DNA of 64,000 bases from Planctomycetota bacterium (lineage in GTDB: Bacteria; Planctomycetota; UBA1135; UBA2386). Below, piece by piece: positions 1-7,064 of this stretch; position 1 is the first letter of the stretch, and each line of letters starts with the position of its first letter. The stretch is from assembly GCA_016713175.1 (NCBI GenBank), contig JADJPQ010000001.1:1143001-1207000 (forward strand), read 5' to 3'. The notes beneath the pieces were generated by a model. It was not told the origin of the DNA, did no database searches, and saw only the letters and a list, made by a program, of their open reading frames with translations. The translations under genes and the position numbers were made by a program.

Positions 1-1108
1 GCGAACCGTCGAGCACCCTGGTCAACGCGTCCTTGGCCGGGTCGCGCGGCGGTGCTTTCGGGAACTCGGGTTTGGCCGGCGGCTTGTCCTCGGACTTCGG
101 CGCGTTGGCGGCGGGCGCAGGATCCTGCTTGCTCGCTTCCGTCTTGGGCGGCTCCGGCTTCGGGTCCTGCGCTCCCGTGGCCAGCACTTCGTCGCTTGGA
201 TCGGGGAACACTCCGCCGCCGTTGCCCTGGTTGCCGCGACCGCCGCCTTCGCCGCGGCGTCCGCGCGGTCGGTCGCCGCCAGCTGGCGGGTTGCCAGTCG
301 GAGGCGCGGGAGGTGTGGCACCGGCAGGTGGTGCCGTCGCGCCGCCGGCCTTCTCGCCCTCCTTCTTTTTGCGGTAGAACGAAAGATAGGCCTCGTAGTC
401 GGTCGTGTACTTCTCCAGCGCCTTCTTGTGGTCGTCGAACGCTTTCTTGTACGCGTCGAGGCCGTCGAACGCCTTCACCATGGCCTCGAGTGCCTGTTGA
501 CGCTGCAGCGCATGGCCACCGCCAAGACCTGCGGTCAGCCGCATCAAGACGGCGCCGGTTCCACGATCACGCCATACGTCCATACCACCTGTTTTCGGTC
601 GAACGATCGCTCCCTGGCCGCGCCAGGCGGCAGCAGCGCGCGACCCGACAAAGGCCGTCGTGATCCCAGCCGCCAACAGTTCGTCATCGCGATCGCCCCG
701 TAGCCCCAGACCCGCCGCCAGTTCGCTACCGGCATCGAGGCTGCCGTCATTGCGCACCGCGGCGTCGGTGTACGCGTCGGTCAGCGCATCGATCAACCCG
801 GGGTACAGATGTCCCTGCGGATAGTCAAAACGCTGCGCGTCCGCCGGAACCGCCACGCCATCGCGCGGTCCGATCGCCGTGATCCGGTCCCCGGTCACCA
901 GGACGATGCCATTCTCGATCGTGGGGCCGACGACCGGGTGGATCCAGCGCGCCGAGATCGCGAGAACGGGCGGTTTCGCCGCCGGCTCGGTCGGACTCGG
1001 AGCCGCTGCGGCCCGGTCGGCCGGTGCGACCGGCGGTTCCTGCGCAATCAGCGGTAGGGCCAGCAACCAGGGCAACACCACGCGGCGGGCAGACGACGAT
1101 CCTGGCAT
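1..1108 (-). CDS. Exported amidohydrolase-like protein (3' end beyond window)
   Basis: The frame is open from an ATG at 1106-1108 down through position 1, so about 369 residues are visible and the C-terminus lies outside the window. A signal peptide (about residues 1-23, ending LIAQ) is followed by a small beta domain typical of imidazolonepropionase-like amidohydrolases (TIENGIVLVTGDRITAIGP, then YPGLIDALTD near residue 100). The metal-binding HxH that normally follows PGLIDA is replaced by LTD, so this copy may be non-catalytic. After that comes a Lys-rich helical stretch and a long Pro/Gly/Ala/Lys low-complexity linker (about residues 250-345). The family call rests on the N-terminal third only. 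Confidence 0.7.
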   Translation of the reverse strand, partial: MPGSSSARRVVLPWLLALPLIAQEPPVAPADRAAAAPSPTEPAAKPPVLAISARWIHPVVGPTIENGIVLVTGDRITAIGPRDGVAVPADAQRFDYPQGHLYPGLIDALTDAYTDAAVRNDGSLDAGSELAAGLGLRGDRDDELLAAGITTAFVGSRAAAAWRGQGAIVRPKTGGMDVWRDRGTGAVLMRLTAGLGGGHALQRQQALEAMVKAFDGLDAYKKAFDDHKKALEKYTTDYEAYLSFYRKKKEGEKAGGATAPPAGATPPAPPTGNPPAGGDRPRGRRGEGGGRGNQGNGGGVFPDPSDEVLATGAQDPKPEPPKTEASKQDPAPAANAPKSEDKPPAKPEFPKAPPRDPAKDALTRVLDGS

Positions 1109-1316
1109 GACGGTCCTGAAGGCGGGGTCGAGCGGGCGAAAGGGGCAGTCATACGGAGCGGTACCGCGCCCCCGCCAACCCTTTTTTGTCGCGATTCCGC
1201 CGCGGTGCCCGAACGGTCGACCGCAGGTTACCGCCGATGCTGTCGCGGCTAGCCACGGCACGTTCCGCCTGGCCGCGTTCTTCCTGCTACTCTCGTCTGC
1301 AGCTCCGCCGAAACCG

Positions 1317-2663
1317 ATGCGTGCACGTTCCCTTGCGTTGCCGTTCCTCCTCGCCGGCCTGGTGGCCGCGCAAGGTTCCCTGACCGCGATCACCAATTCG
1401 CAGCGCGCGCACATCGATGCGAAGCTCAGCCCGTCCGGGACGCATGTGGCGTTCCGGGTCGGTCGCTCGGATCTGGGTGTCGTGACCTTCGCCGGCGCCG
1501 GCGAGACGCTGATCTTCACCAGCGCGACCGCGAACCTGGGCTCCTATGTCTGGGACGTCAACGGCAACTCGCTGTACGTCGCCGACGGCGGGACGCTGCG
1601 GTCGGTGCCGCGCGGCGGTGGCTCGACGATCGCGATCGGCACCGTGTCGGGCACCAACGTGATGCTCTGGGCCACCGACGGCACCTGGGTCTACGGCAGC
1701 CGGCAGAACGGCCAGCAGGCAGCGGCGTTTCGCCAGCGCGTCAACGGTCAGGGGATGCCGGCGGATCTGGTGACGGTGACCGGCACGATCGACGAGATCG
1801 CCTTGTCGCCCAATCGCGGCTACCTGCTGATCGCCAACGGCTCCGGCGTGCCGTTCACCGCGCCGACGATGGTGCGCTACCAGATCGCCAACCAGACGAT
1901 CACGACGTTGGGCAACCCGGTCTTCCCGTTGACGTCGATTGCGTGGCTCGACGAGGGTGCCAACTTCGTCGCCGCATCGCGGACGGCCAACGTCGCCTCG
2001 ACCCAGGTTGTGGCCTTCGATGCCGGCACCAACCCGACGCCGTTCACCGAGACGCCGCAGTTCCACCGCCGGACCGTCTACGCCGGTGGCAACTGGATCC
2101 TGTGCGAGACCGTCAGCCCGACCGGCAACGGCATCACCATCGCGCTGATGCCATTCTCTGGCGGCGGTGTCGTCCACGTCGACACCGGCCGGCCGCTGCT
2201 CGTCAACGGCGGCCAGCAGTACGGCGGCCTGAGCACCGATGCCGCGGGCACCAAGATCGCGGTGTGCGGCAGCACTGGCTCCGGCGATCCATTCCCGCAG
2301 ATCTACGCGGCGACCATCGATCGCGACATCCAGGTGTCGCCGCGGTTGCAGACCGGGCAGGTGTTCACGATCGGCATGCCGTTGGCGGCGAGTGACGTCG
2401 GCGCCGTGGCGGTCGCCTTCGGGCTGACGCAGGGCACGCCGGTGCAGGTGCCGCCGCTGACCGGCGAGTTCAACCTCGACATCACGCCTGGCAGCATGAC
2501 CACGGTCCTGTCCGGCCTTGCCACCGGCGGGCTGCTGCAGGGCGCCTGGACCATCCCGGCCAACCAGTCCCTGATCGGTTTGCAGTTGTGGTTCCAGGGT
2601 CTGCGCTTCAACGCCCAGTTCCAGGGCGCGTTCACGCGCTTTGGTCAGTACCAGGTGTTCTGA
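1317..2663 (+). CDS. Secreted beta-propeller (TolB/WD40-like) protein
   Basis: A 448-residue exported protein. The ATG at 1317 is chosen because it opens a clean signal peptide (MRARSLALPFLLAGLVAAQ); the open frame upstream has no signal character. Residues 20-320 contain repeated blade-like units (for example LSPSGTHVAFRVGR and LSPNRGYLLIANGS), as in TolB/WD40-type propellers. The last 110 residues form a separate beta-rich domain ending in GLQLWFQGLRF that seems to recur at the C-termini of the large exported proteins at 4909-11929. No catalytic residues were recognised; a surface or cell-envelope role is inferred. Confidence 0.8.
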   Translation: MRARSLALPFLLAGLVAAQGSLTAITNSQRAHIDAKLSPSGTHVAFRVGRSDLGVVTFAGAGETLIFTSATANLGSYVWDVNGNSLYVADGGTLRSVPRGGGSTIAIGTVSGTNVMLWATDGTWVYGSRQNGQQAAAFRQRVNGQGMPADLVTVTGTIDEIALSPNRGYLLIANGSGVPFTAPTMVRYQIANQTITTLGNPVFPLTSIAWLDEGANFVAASRTANVASTQVVAFDAGTNPTPFTETPQFHRRTVYAGGNWILCETVSPTGNGITIALMPFSGGGVVHVDTGRPLLVNGGQQYGGLSTDAAGTKIAVCGSTGSGDPFPQIYAATIDRDIQVSPRLQTGQVFTIGMPLAASDVGAVAVAFGLTQGTPVQVPPLTGEFNLDITPGSMTTVLSGLATGGLLQGAWTIPANQSLIGLQLWFQGLRFNAQFQGAFTRFGQYQVF

Positions 2664-2716
2664 ACGCGCAGCAGCCCATGGCGACGCCGACTGCGGCGCC
2701 TATGCTGTGGGCCTCG

Positions 2717-3010
2717 ATGGATCTCGTCGAAGTGCGCTTCGCGCCGGCTGGCAAGGTGGTCTGGGTCCGCCCCGGCACGACCCTGTTGGCCGCCGGCCAG
2801 ACGGCTGGCGTCGAGATCGTGACCGGTTGCACGCGGGGCATGTGCGGCACCGACGCGGTGCGCGTCGCCGCTGCCGCGGATGCGTTGCAACCGCCATCGG
2901 ACCACGAACGGGGCACGCTGCTGCGCATGGGCCTGCCCGCTGACTTCCGGTTGTCCTGTTCCGCGACCGTGCAGCGGGGCATCGTGCAGGTGGAAGTCGG
3001 AGCGTTCTGA
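2717..3010 (+). CDS. [2Fe-2S] ferredoxin-like protein with Asp in place of third Cys
   Basis: A 97-residue small ferredoxin-fold protein, with a beta-grasp start (MDLVEVRFAPAGKVVWVRPG) and cluster-loop motif GCTRGMCGTDAVRV, plus the distal Cys in FRLSCSATV. Plant-type ferredoxins have Cx4Cx2C...C; here the third position is Asp, leaving three Cys and one Asp. Alternative in-frame ATGs at 2678 and 2702 would add 13 or 5 residues; 2717 starts directly at the fold. It begins 53 nt after the propeller gene and sits 19 nt before the methyltransferase gene. A cytoplasmic electron-transfer or sensing role is inferred. Confidence 0.65.
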   Translation: MDLVEVRFAPAGKVVWVRPGTTLLAAGQTAGVEIVTGCTRGMCGTDAVRVAAAADALQPPSDHERGTLLRMGLPADFRLSCSATVQRGIVQVEVGAF

Positions 3011-3029
3011 ACCCAGCGCCGGGCCTGTC

Positions 3030-3683
3030 GTGACCAAGACCAAGACCAAGTCCAAGTCCAAGAGCGAGACCAAGACGCCGACGAAGAAGCGCGCGATCGC
3101 CGAGAGCATCGGCTTCCTCTCGGCGTTCCTGCGCAGTCCGGGTTCGGTTGGCGCGGTACTGCCGAGTTCGCGCTATCTGTCGCGCGCCCTGGTCGGCCGG
3201 CTCGACCTGCAGCCCGGCGAACTGATCGTCGAGTACGGACCCGGCACCGGCCCGGTGACCGCGGTCATCAAGCAACTGCTGCCGACCGGCGCGAAGTATC
3301 TCGGCATCGAACTCGAGCCGCGTTTCCACGATCTGCTGACGCGGCGCTATCCGGACCTGGACTTCGAGCTCGGCAGCGCCGCCGACGTGATCGCGGTGCT
3401 GCGGCAACGGCATCTGCCGCGGCCGACGCGGATCGTCTCCGGTCTGCCGTTCGCGAGTCTGCCGCCGAAGGTGCAGGACGCGGTGATCGATGGCATCGCC
3501 GACTGTCTGCGCGGCGGGCATGGGGATTTCCGGACGTTCCAGTACGTGCATGCCTACGGGCTGAAGGCGGCGCGGCGGTTCCGGGCGCTGATGGCGGAGC
3601 GGTTCGAGTCGTTCGAGCGGGTCGGACCGGTGATCCGGAACGTGCCGCCGGCGTTCGTGCTGCGCTACTGGGGCGTCAAGTAG
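3030..3683 (+). CDS. PmtA-like phospholipid N-methyltransferase / SAM-dependent methyltransferase
   Basis: A 217-residue class I SAM methyltransferase read from a GTG at 3030. A Lys/Thr/Ser-rich tail (about residues 1-20) precedes the conserved entry (FLSAFLRSPGSVGAVLPSS), which is characteristic of COG3963 phospholipid N-methyltransferases and their rRNA-dimethylase-like relatives. Motif I is VEYGPGTGPVT, followed by an acidic motif II (GIELEPRFHDLL) and SGLPFASLP at the catalytic-loop position. Such enzymes methylate phosphatidylethanolamine at the membrane; the substrate here is not proven. The basic tail is encoded by near-repeats of AAGACC/AAGTCC and is unlike the rest of the gene. Confidence 0.75.
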   Translation: MTKTKTKSKSKSETKTPTKKRAIAESIGFLSAFLRSPGSVGAVLPSSRYLSRALVGRLDLQPGELIVEYGPGTGPVTAVIKQLLPTGAKYLGIELEPRFHDLLTRRYPDLDFELGSAADVIAVLRQRHLPRPTRIVSGLPFASLPPKVQDAVIDGIADCLRGGHGDFRTFQYVHAYGLKAARRFRALMAERFESFERVGPVIRNVPPAFVLRYWGVK

Positions 3684-3694
3684 GCGCGTGACAC

Positions 3695-3985
3695 TCACAC
3701 CGGCGGCAACGAGCGCCGGCGCCGCGTGTCGTCTTCGAGGGCATCGGCGCGCCGCTGCAGTCGATCCAGCCGTTCGTGCAGGACGGTGATCGCCTGGGCC
3801 AGCGTTCGCAGGCGATACGCCGCGAACAGCCCCACCCAGACCAGCCCCAGCGCGAACGTCACGATCGTGACCTTCGGTGCGTCCCAGACCGGCAGCACGC
3901 GCTTGACCTGTTCGTCGAGCACCAGCGAGCCCAGCACCAGGAACGCCATCACCGCATGGAACTGCTTCTCGTCGAGGCTGCGCAT
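3695..3985 (-). CDS. Small membrane protein, DUF6526-like topology, unknown function
   Basis: A 96-residue protein with two predicted membrane helices (AVMAFLVLGSLVL at about 11-23, IVTFALGLVWVGLFAAY at about 41-57), followed by an amphipathic, probably coiled-coil tail (about 60-90, RLRTLAQAITVLHERLDRLQ). Two short helices and a charged tail resemble small DUF6526-type membrane proteins, but I do not recognise the family with certainty. It is convergent with the methyltransferase gene (11 nt gap) and co-directional with, 12 nt downstream of, the decarboxylase-like gene. Confidence 0.6.
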   Translation of the reverse strand: MRSLDEKQFHAVMAFLVLGSLVLDEQVKRVLPVWDAPKVTIVTFALGLVWVGLFAAYRLRTLAQAITVLHERLDRLQRRADALEDDTRRRRSLPPV

Positions 3986-3997
3986 CGCGCGCGCAGT

Positions 3998-4792
3998 CTA
4001 CGGAGCTTCTGCCGGCACGAACAACCGGGCGCCGGGCCGCAGGGTCAGTTCGTCGATGTGGCCGAGTTGTCGTGCGGCAAACGGACCGGTGACCAGCGCG
4101 TGCGCGTGGATGGCGGTGCCGTGATGGGTCAGTTCGCCTTCCCGGCCCGGCGCGAAGAACCCGACGATGGTGACCACCGAGGGGTTGGCGCCGGGCAGCT
4201 GCCGGTAGCGGAAGGGCTCGCGCTCCGGATCGACGGTGCCGTGTGGGCAGGCGCCGCGGACGACGTGCATCTCGAGCACGTCGCAGGCGCCGAGGATGCG
4301 GAAGGGCACCGGCTCTGGCGTGGAGCCCACGGCCGCGTCGATCGAGCGTTCGAGGGACGCGAGGTCGCCGCCATCCGGTAGTGGCATTTCGCGCCATGCG
4401 GAGACGCGGGCTGCGGTCAGCAGCGTCGCGTGGGCGTTGCTCGCGACCTCGGTGATCCGTTGCGCATCCTGTCGCGCGACCAGCACCCGGCCATCGTCGA
4501 TCAGGATCTCGCCCTGCAGGCCCGCGAGCGCGCCGACGGCGTACCAGCCCGGCTGTTCGAAGCGCGCCAGGTCGACCCGCGGTCCGGTCTTGCCGTCGCG
4601 CATGACTTCACGCATGACGCCGAAGTGTTCGACCCGGTCCGGATGGTGGTTCGCGCACGCAGTCAGCAGGAGCAACAACGGCCAGCCGCGACTGCCGGAG
4701 CCCGAACGCCCGCGTTCCGTCGGTTGACGCCGACGCCTGGAATCGGCGCGTTGGCGCGGCGTCGGGTCGGCGATCGTGGCGCTTGTCGTCAT
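3998..4792 (-). CDS. Acetolactate decarboxylase-like lipoprotein
   Basis: A 264-residue protein. The lipobox LLTAC lies near residue 43, after a long Arg-rich n-region; there is no start codon between the ATG at 4792 and the hydrophobic core, so the long n-region appears real. The mature part follows the alpha-acetolactate decarboxylase pattern: HFGVMREVMRDG near the start, a conserved GLQGEILIDDG (the G-x-GE-x3-DG element), and C-terminally an HAH pair followed by GHIDEL, matching the spacing of the zinc-binding histidines of BudA-type enzymes. BudA converts acetolactate to acetoin; a lipid-anchored form would act outside the cytoplasm. Function is inferred from motifs only. Confidence 0.6.
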   Translation of the reverse strand: MTTSATIADPTPRQRADSRRRRQPTERGRSGSGSRGWPLLLLLTACANHHPDRVEHFGVMREVMRDGKTGPRVDLARFEQPGWYAVGALAGLQGEILIDDGRVLVARQDAQRITEVASNAHATLLTAARVSAWREMPLPDGGDLASLERSIDAAVGSTPEPVPFRILGACDVLEMHVVRGACPHGTVDPEREPFRYRQLPGANPSVVTIVGFFAPGREGELTHHGTAIHAHALVTGPFAARQLGHIDELTLRPGARLFVPAEAP

Positions 4793-4908
4793 GGCTCTTC
4801 GGTTCGTGGCAGTAATACATGACCAGCCCCGCGCGGTGAAACCCGCGGAAATCGCGGCCATCCGCCGACCGGATGTCGCATTCGCGATCGGACGTGGTCC
4901 TCAACCGC

Positions 4909-7056
4909 ATGCACCAGCGATTCGCCGCACCGTTCCTGATCGTCGCCACCGGCTTGGCGCAGATCCCGGATTCTGCCCGACCCCTGCCTGGTCCCGAGCC
5001 GACGTTGGGCGTTCATGGCGGCGAACCGTGGGCGTTCGGCCGCGGCTGCAAGACCCGTTTCACCGCGACCGGCCCCGAGTTCCATGTCGCCGCGGGACCG
5101 GCAGCGGCCACCACGCCGACCGTTCGCCTGGCCTGGGCAGCAATCGGACGCGGCGACGATCTGCTACCGATCGGCAACGGCGATCGCCACGTCGAGAACG
5201 CGCGTGTCGAGTACCGGCGGCCAGGTGGCGTCGAGTGCTATGACGTCGTGCCGGGCGGAATCGAGCAGAGCTTCCGGCTGGACTCGTTGCCGCGCGGCAG
5301 CGGTGACCTGGTGGTCCGCCAGACGGTGACGACCGCCATGCAGGTCGAGCCGTTCGGCGATGGTCTGCGCTTCTCGACCCCCGGACTGGTGCACTGCACG
5401 CTCGGTGGCGTCACCGCGATCGATGCCGACGGCCGGCGGCAGGCAGGTGTGATCCGCCATCGCGACGGCGTCATCGACTACATCGTGCCGGCCGACTTCG
5501 TCGCCACGGCGCGCTTGCCGCTGCTGATCGATCCGCTGCTCGGCAGCGCGACCATCGTCGCCAACGCCAGCAATGCGGAACGCAAGGCCGACCTGGCGTT
5601 CGATGCGACCAGTGGTGCCTGGCTCATGGTGTATGAGTTCGTCTTCTCGGCGACCGACATCGACATCTACGGCCGGCGGCTCGATGGAGCGGGCGTGGCC
5701 ATGGGATCGCCGTTGGTCCTGGAGGGCAGCGGCGCCAACGACATCGATCCGCAGGTCGCGAACGTGAATTCGCGCGACCGCTTCGTGGTGGTGTGGAACC
5801 GCCAGACCGCCAGCGACAGCGACGTGCAGGCGCGCAGCGTCGACGCGGCGACGGGCACCCAGGGCCCGGTGCTGATCGTCGCCACCGGCACCGACAGCCA
5901 GGGACGGGCCGACATCGGCGGCGAGGCGACGCTGGTCGACCAGGACGCCATCTGCGTCTGGGACAACCAGACCCAGGACACCATCGAGGCGGCGCAGCTG
6001 GTGGTCGAGGCGAATGGTGCGCTCGTCGTGCAAGACCTCACGACGATTGCTGCGGGCAGCGTCGGTTCGCCGCGCATCAGCAAGAGTGGCGGCACGACCG
6101 GGCGGTTCCTGATCAACTGGATGGTCGAGTTCAGTCTCGGTGACTACGACCCGTACGGGATGATCGTCGACCGCGAACTCAACCAGCTGACCGGCAATGT
6201 CGTCTTCGACGGCGCCGTCAACTTCACCGGCGAGGTGACCAACGACGGCGATGGCCAGAACTGGGCCGTGGCCTGGAAGGTCAAGGAGGCCGGCATCACC
6301 CACGACGTCGCCGCGCGCAGCATGCATCTCGGCGCCGGCGGACCGGTGCTGGGCAGCGGCATCGTCCCGATCGAGACGGCGGCGGGGGTCGACGAACGGC
6401 CGACCGGGGTCAGCTGGACCGGGGGCTCGGTCGTCGTGGCGAGTGAGTCCGTGTTCAACGGCGCCGGCAGCACGAACGTCCGTTCGATCGATCCGATCAG
6501 TTGCGGCGATTGCGAGGGCAGCCACCGCGTGCTGTTCCAATTGACCGATGACTTCCATCTCGCGGTCGCGTCCCGTCGAGCCGCTGGCGCCGACAGTGAC
6601 GAAGCGTTGCTGGTCGCCGAGGGCCGCAACACCAGCACCAATCTGCGAGCGCGGCAGTGGCGGAGCGATGACGGCAGCACCCGGATCGAAGCGCCGGCGT
6701 GCGGCGCCCGCGGCGGCGTGATCTCGACGAACTGCGCACGTGCCGGCAATGCGGGCTTCGCCGTGCGCTGCCAGGCTGCCTCGGCGAACAGCGCTGCGAT
6801 CCTGGTGATGTCGCGGCAGACGGCGCTGTTTGGCTGCGGAACGTGTCGTCTGGTGCCCGATCCGTACGCGGCGTTCCTGCACGTCACCACCACCGATGCG
6901 GCGGGTGACGCGGCGTTCGCGGTGGCGATCCCGCCGAACATCTCGACTTCCGGCATCGGCTTCTACCTGCAATGGGTCGTCGCGCAGCCCGTGACACCCG
7001 GCTGCTACGCGCTCGGCAGCGATCTCAGTGCCGCTCTGCGAACCATCATCCAGTGA
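4909..7056 (+). CDS. Large exported protein, tandem paralogue A
   Basis: A 715-residue exported protein with a signal peptide at residues 1-20 (MHQRFAAPFLIVATGLAQIP), which fixes the start at 4909 rather than an upstream ATG. The N-terminal 200 residues end in LPLLIDPLLGSATIV, the same boundary seen in the next gene (WPLILDPLVGTQFLA). A repetitive beta-propeller-like middle follows (LAFDATSGAWLMVYEF, FVVVWNRQTASDSD), then a Cys-rich C-terminal domain (ISCGDCEGS, FGCGTCRLVP). No enzyme motif is recognised. It lies 8 nt upstream of paralogue B, so the two are probably cotranscribed. Confidence 0.75.
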   Translation: MHQRFAAPFLIVATGLAQIPDSARPLPGPEPTLGVHGGEPWAFGRGCKTRFTATGPEFHVAAGPAAATTPTVRLAWAAIGRGDDLLPIGNGDRHVENARVEYRRPGGVECYDVVPGGIEQSFRLDSLPRGSGDLVVRQTVTTAMQVEPFGDGLRFSTPGLVHCTLGGVTAIDADGRRQAGVIRHRDGVIDYIVPADFVATARLPLLIDPLLGSATIVANASNAERKADLAFDATSGAWLMVYEFVFSATDIDIYGRRLDGAGVAMGSPLVLEGSGANDIDPQVANVNSRDRFVVVWNRQTASDSDVQARSVDAATGTQGPVLIVATGTDSQGRADIGGEATLVDQDAICVWDNQTQDTIEAAQLVVEANGALVVQDLTTIAAGSVGSPRISKSGGTTGRFLINWMVEFSLGDYDPYGMIVDRELNQLTGNVVFDGAVNFTGEVTNDGDGQNWAVAWKVKEAGITHDVAARSMHLGAGGPVLGSGIVPIETAAGVDERPTGVSWTGGSVVVASESVFNGAGSTNVRSIDPISCGDCEGSHRVLFQLTDDFHLAVASRRAAGADSDEALLVAEGRNTSTNLRARQWRSDDGSTRIEAPACGARGGVISTNCARAGNAGFAVRCQAASANSAAILVMSRQTALFGCGTCRLVPDPYAAFLHVTTTDAAGDAAFAVAIPPNISTSGIGFYLQWVVAQPVTPGCYALGSDLSAALRTIIQ

Positions 7057-7064
7057 GTCTTTGC

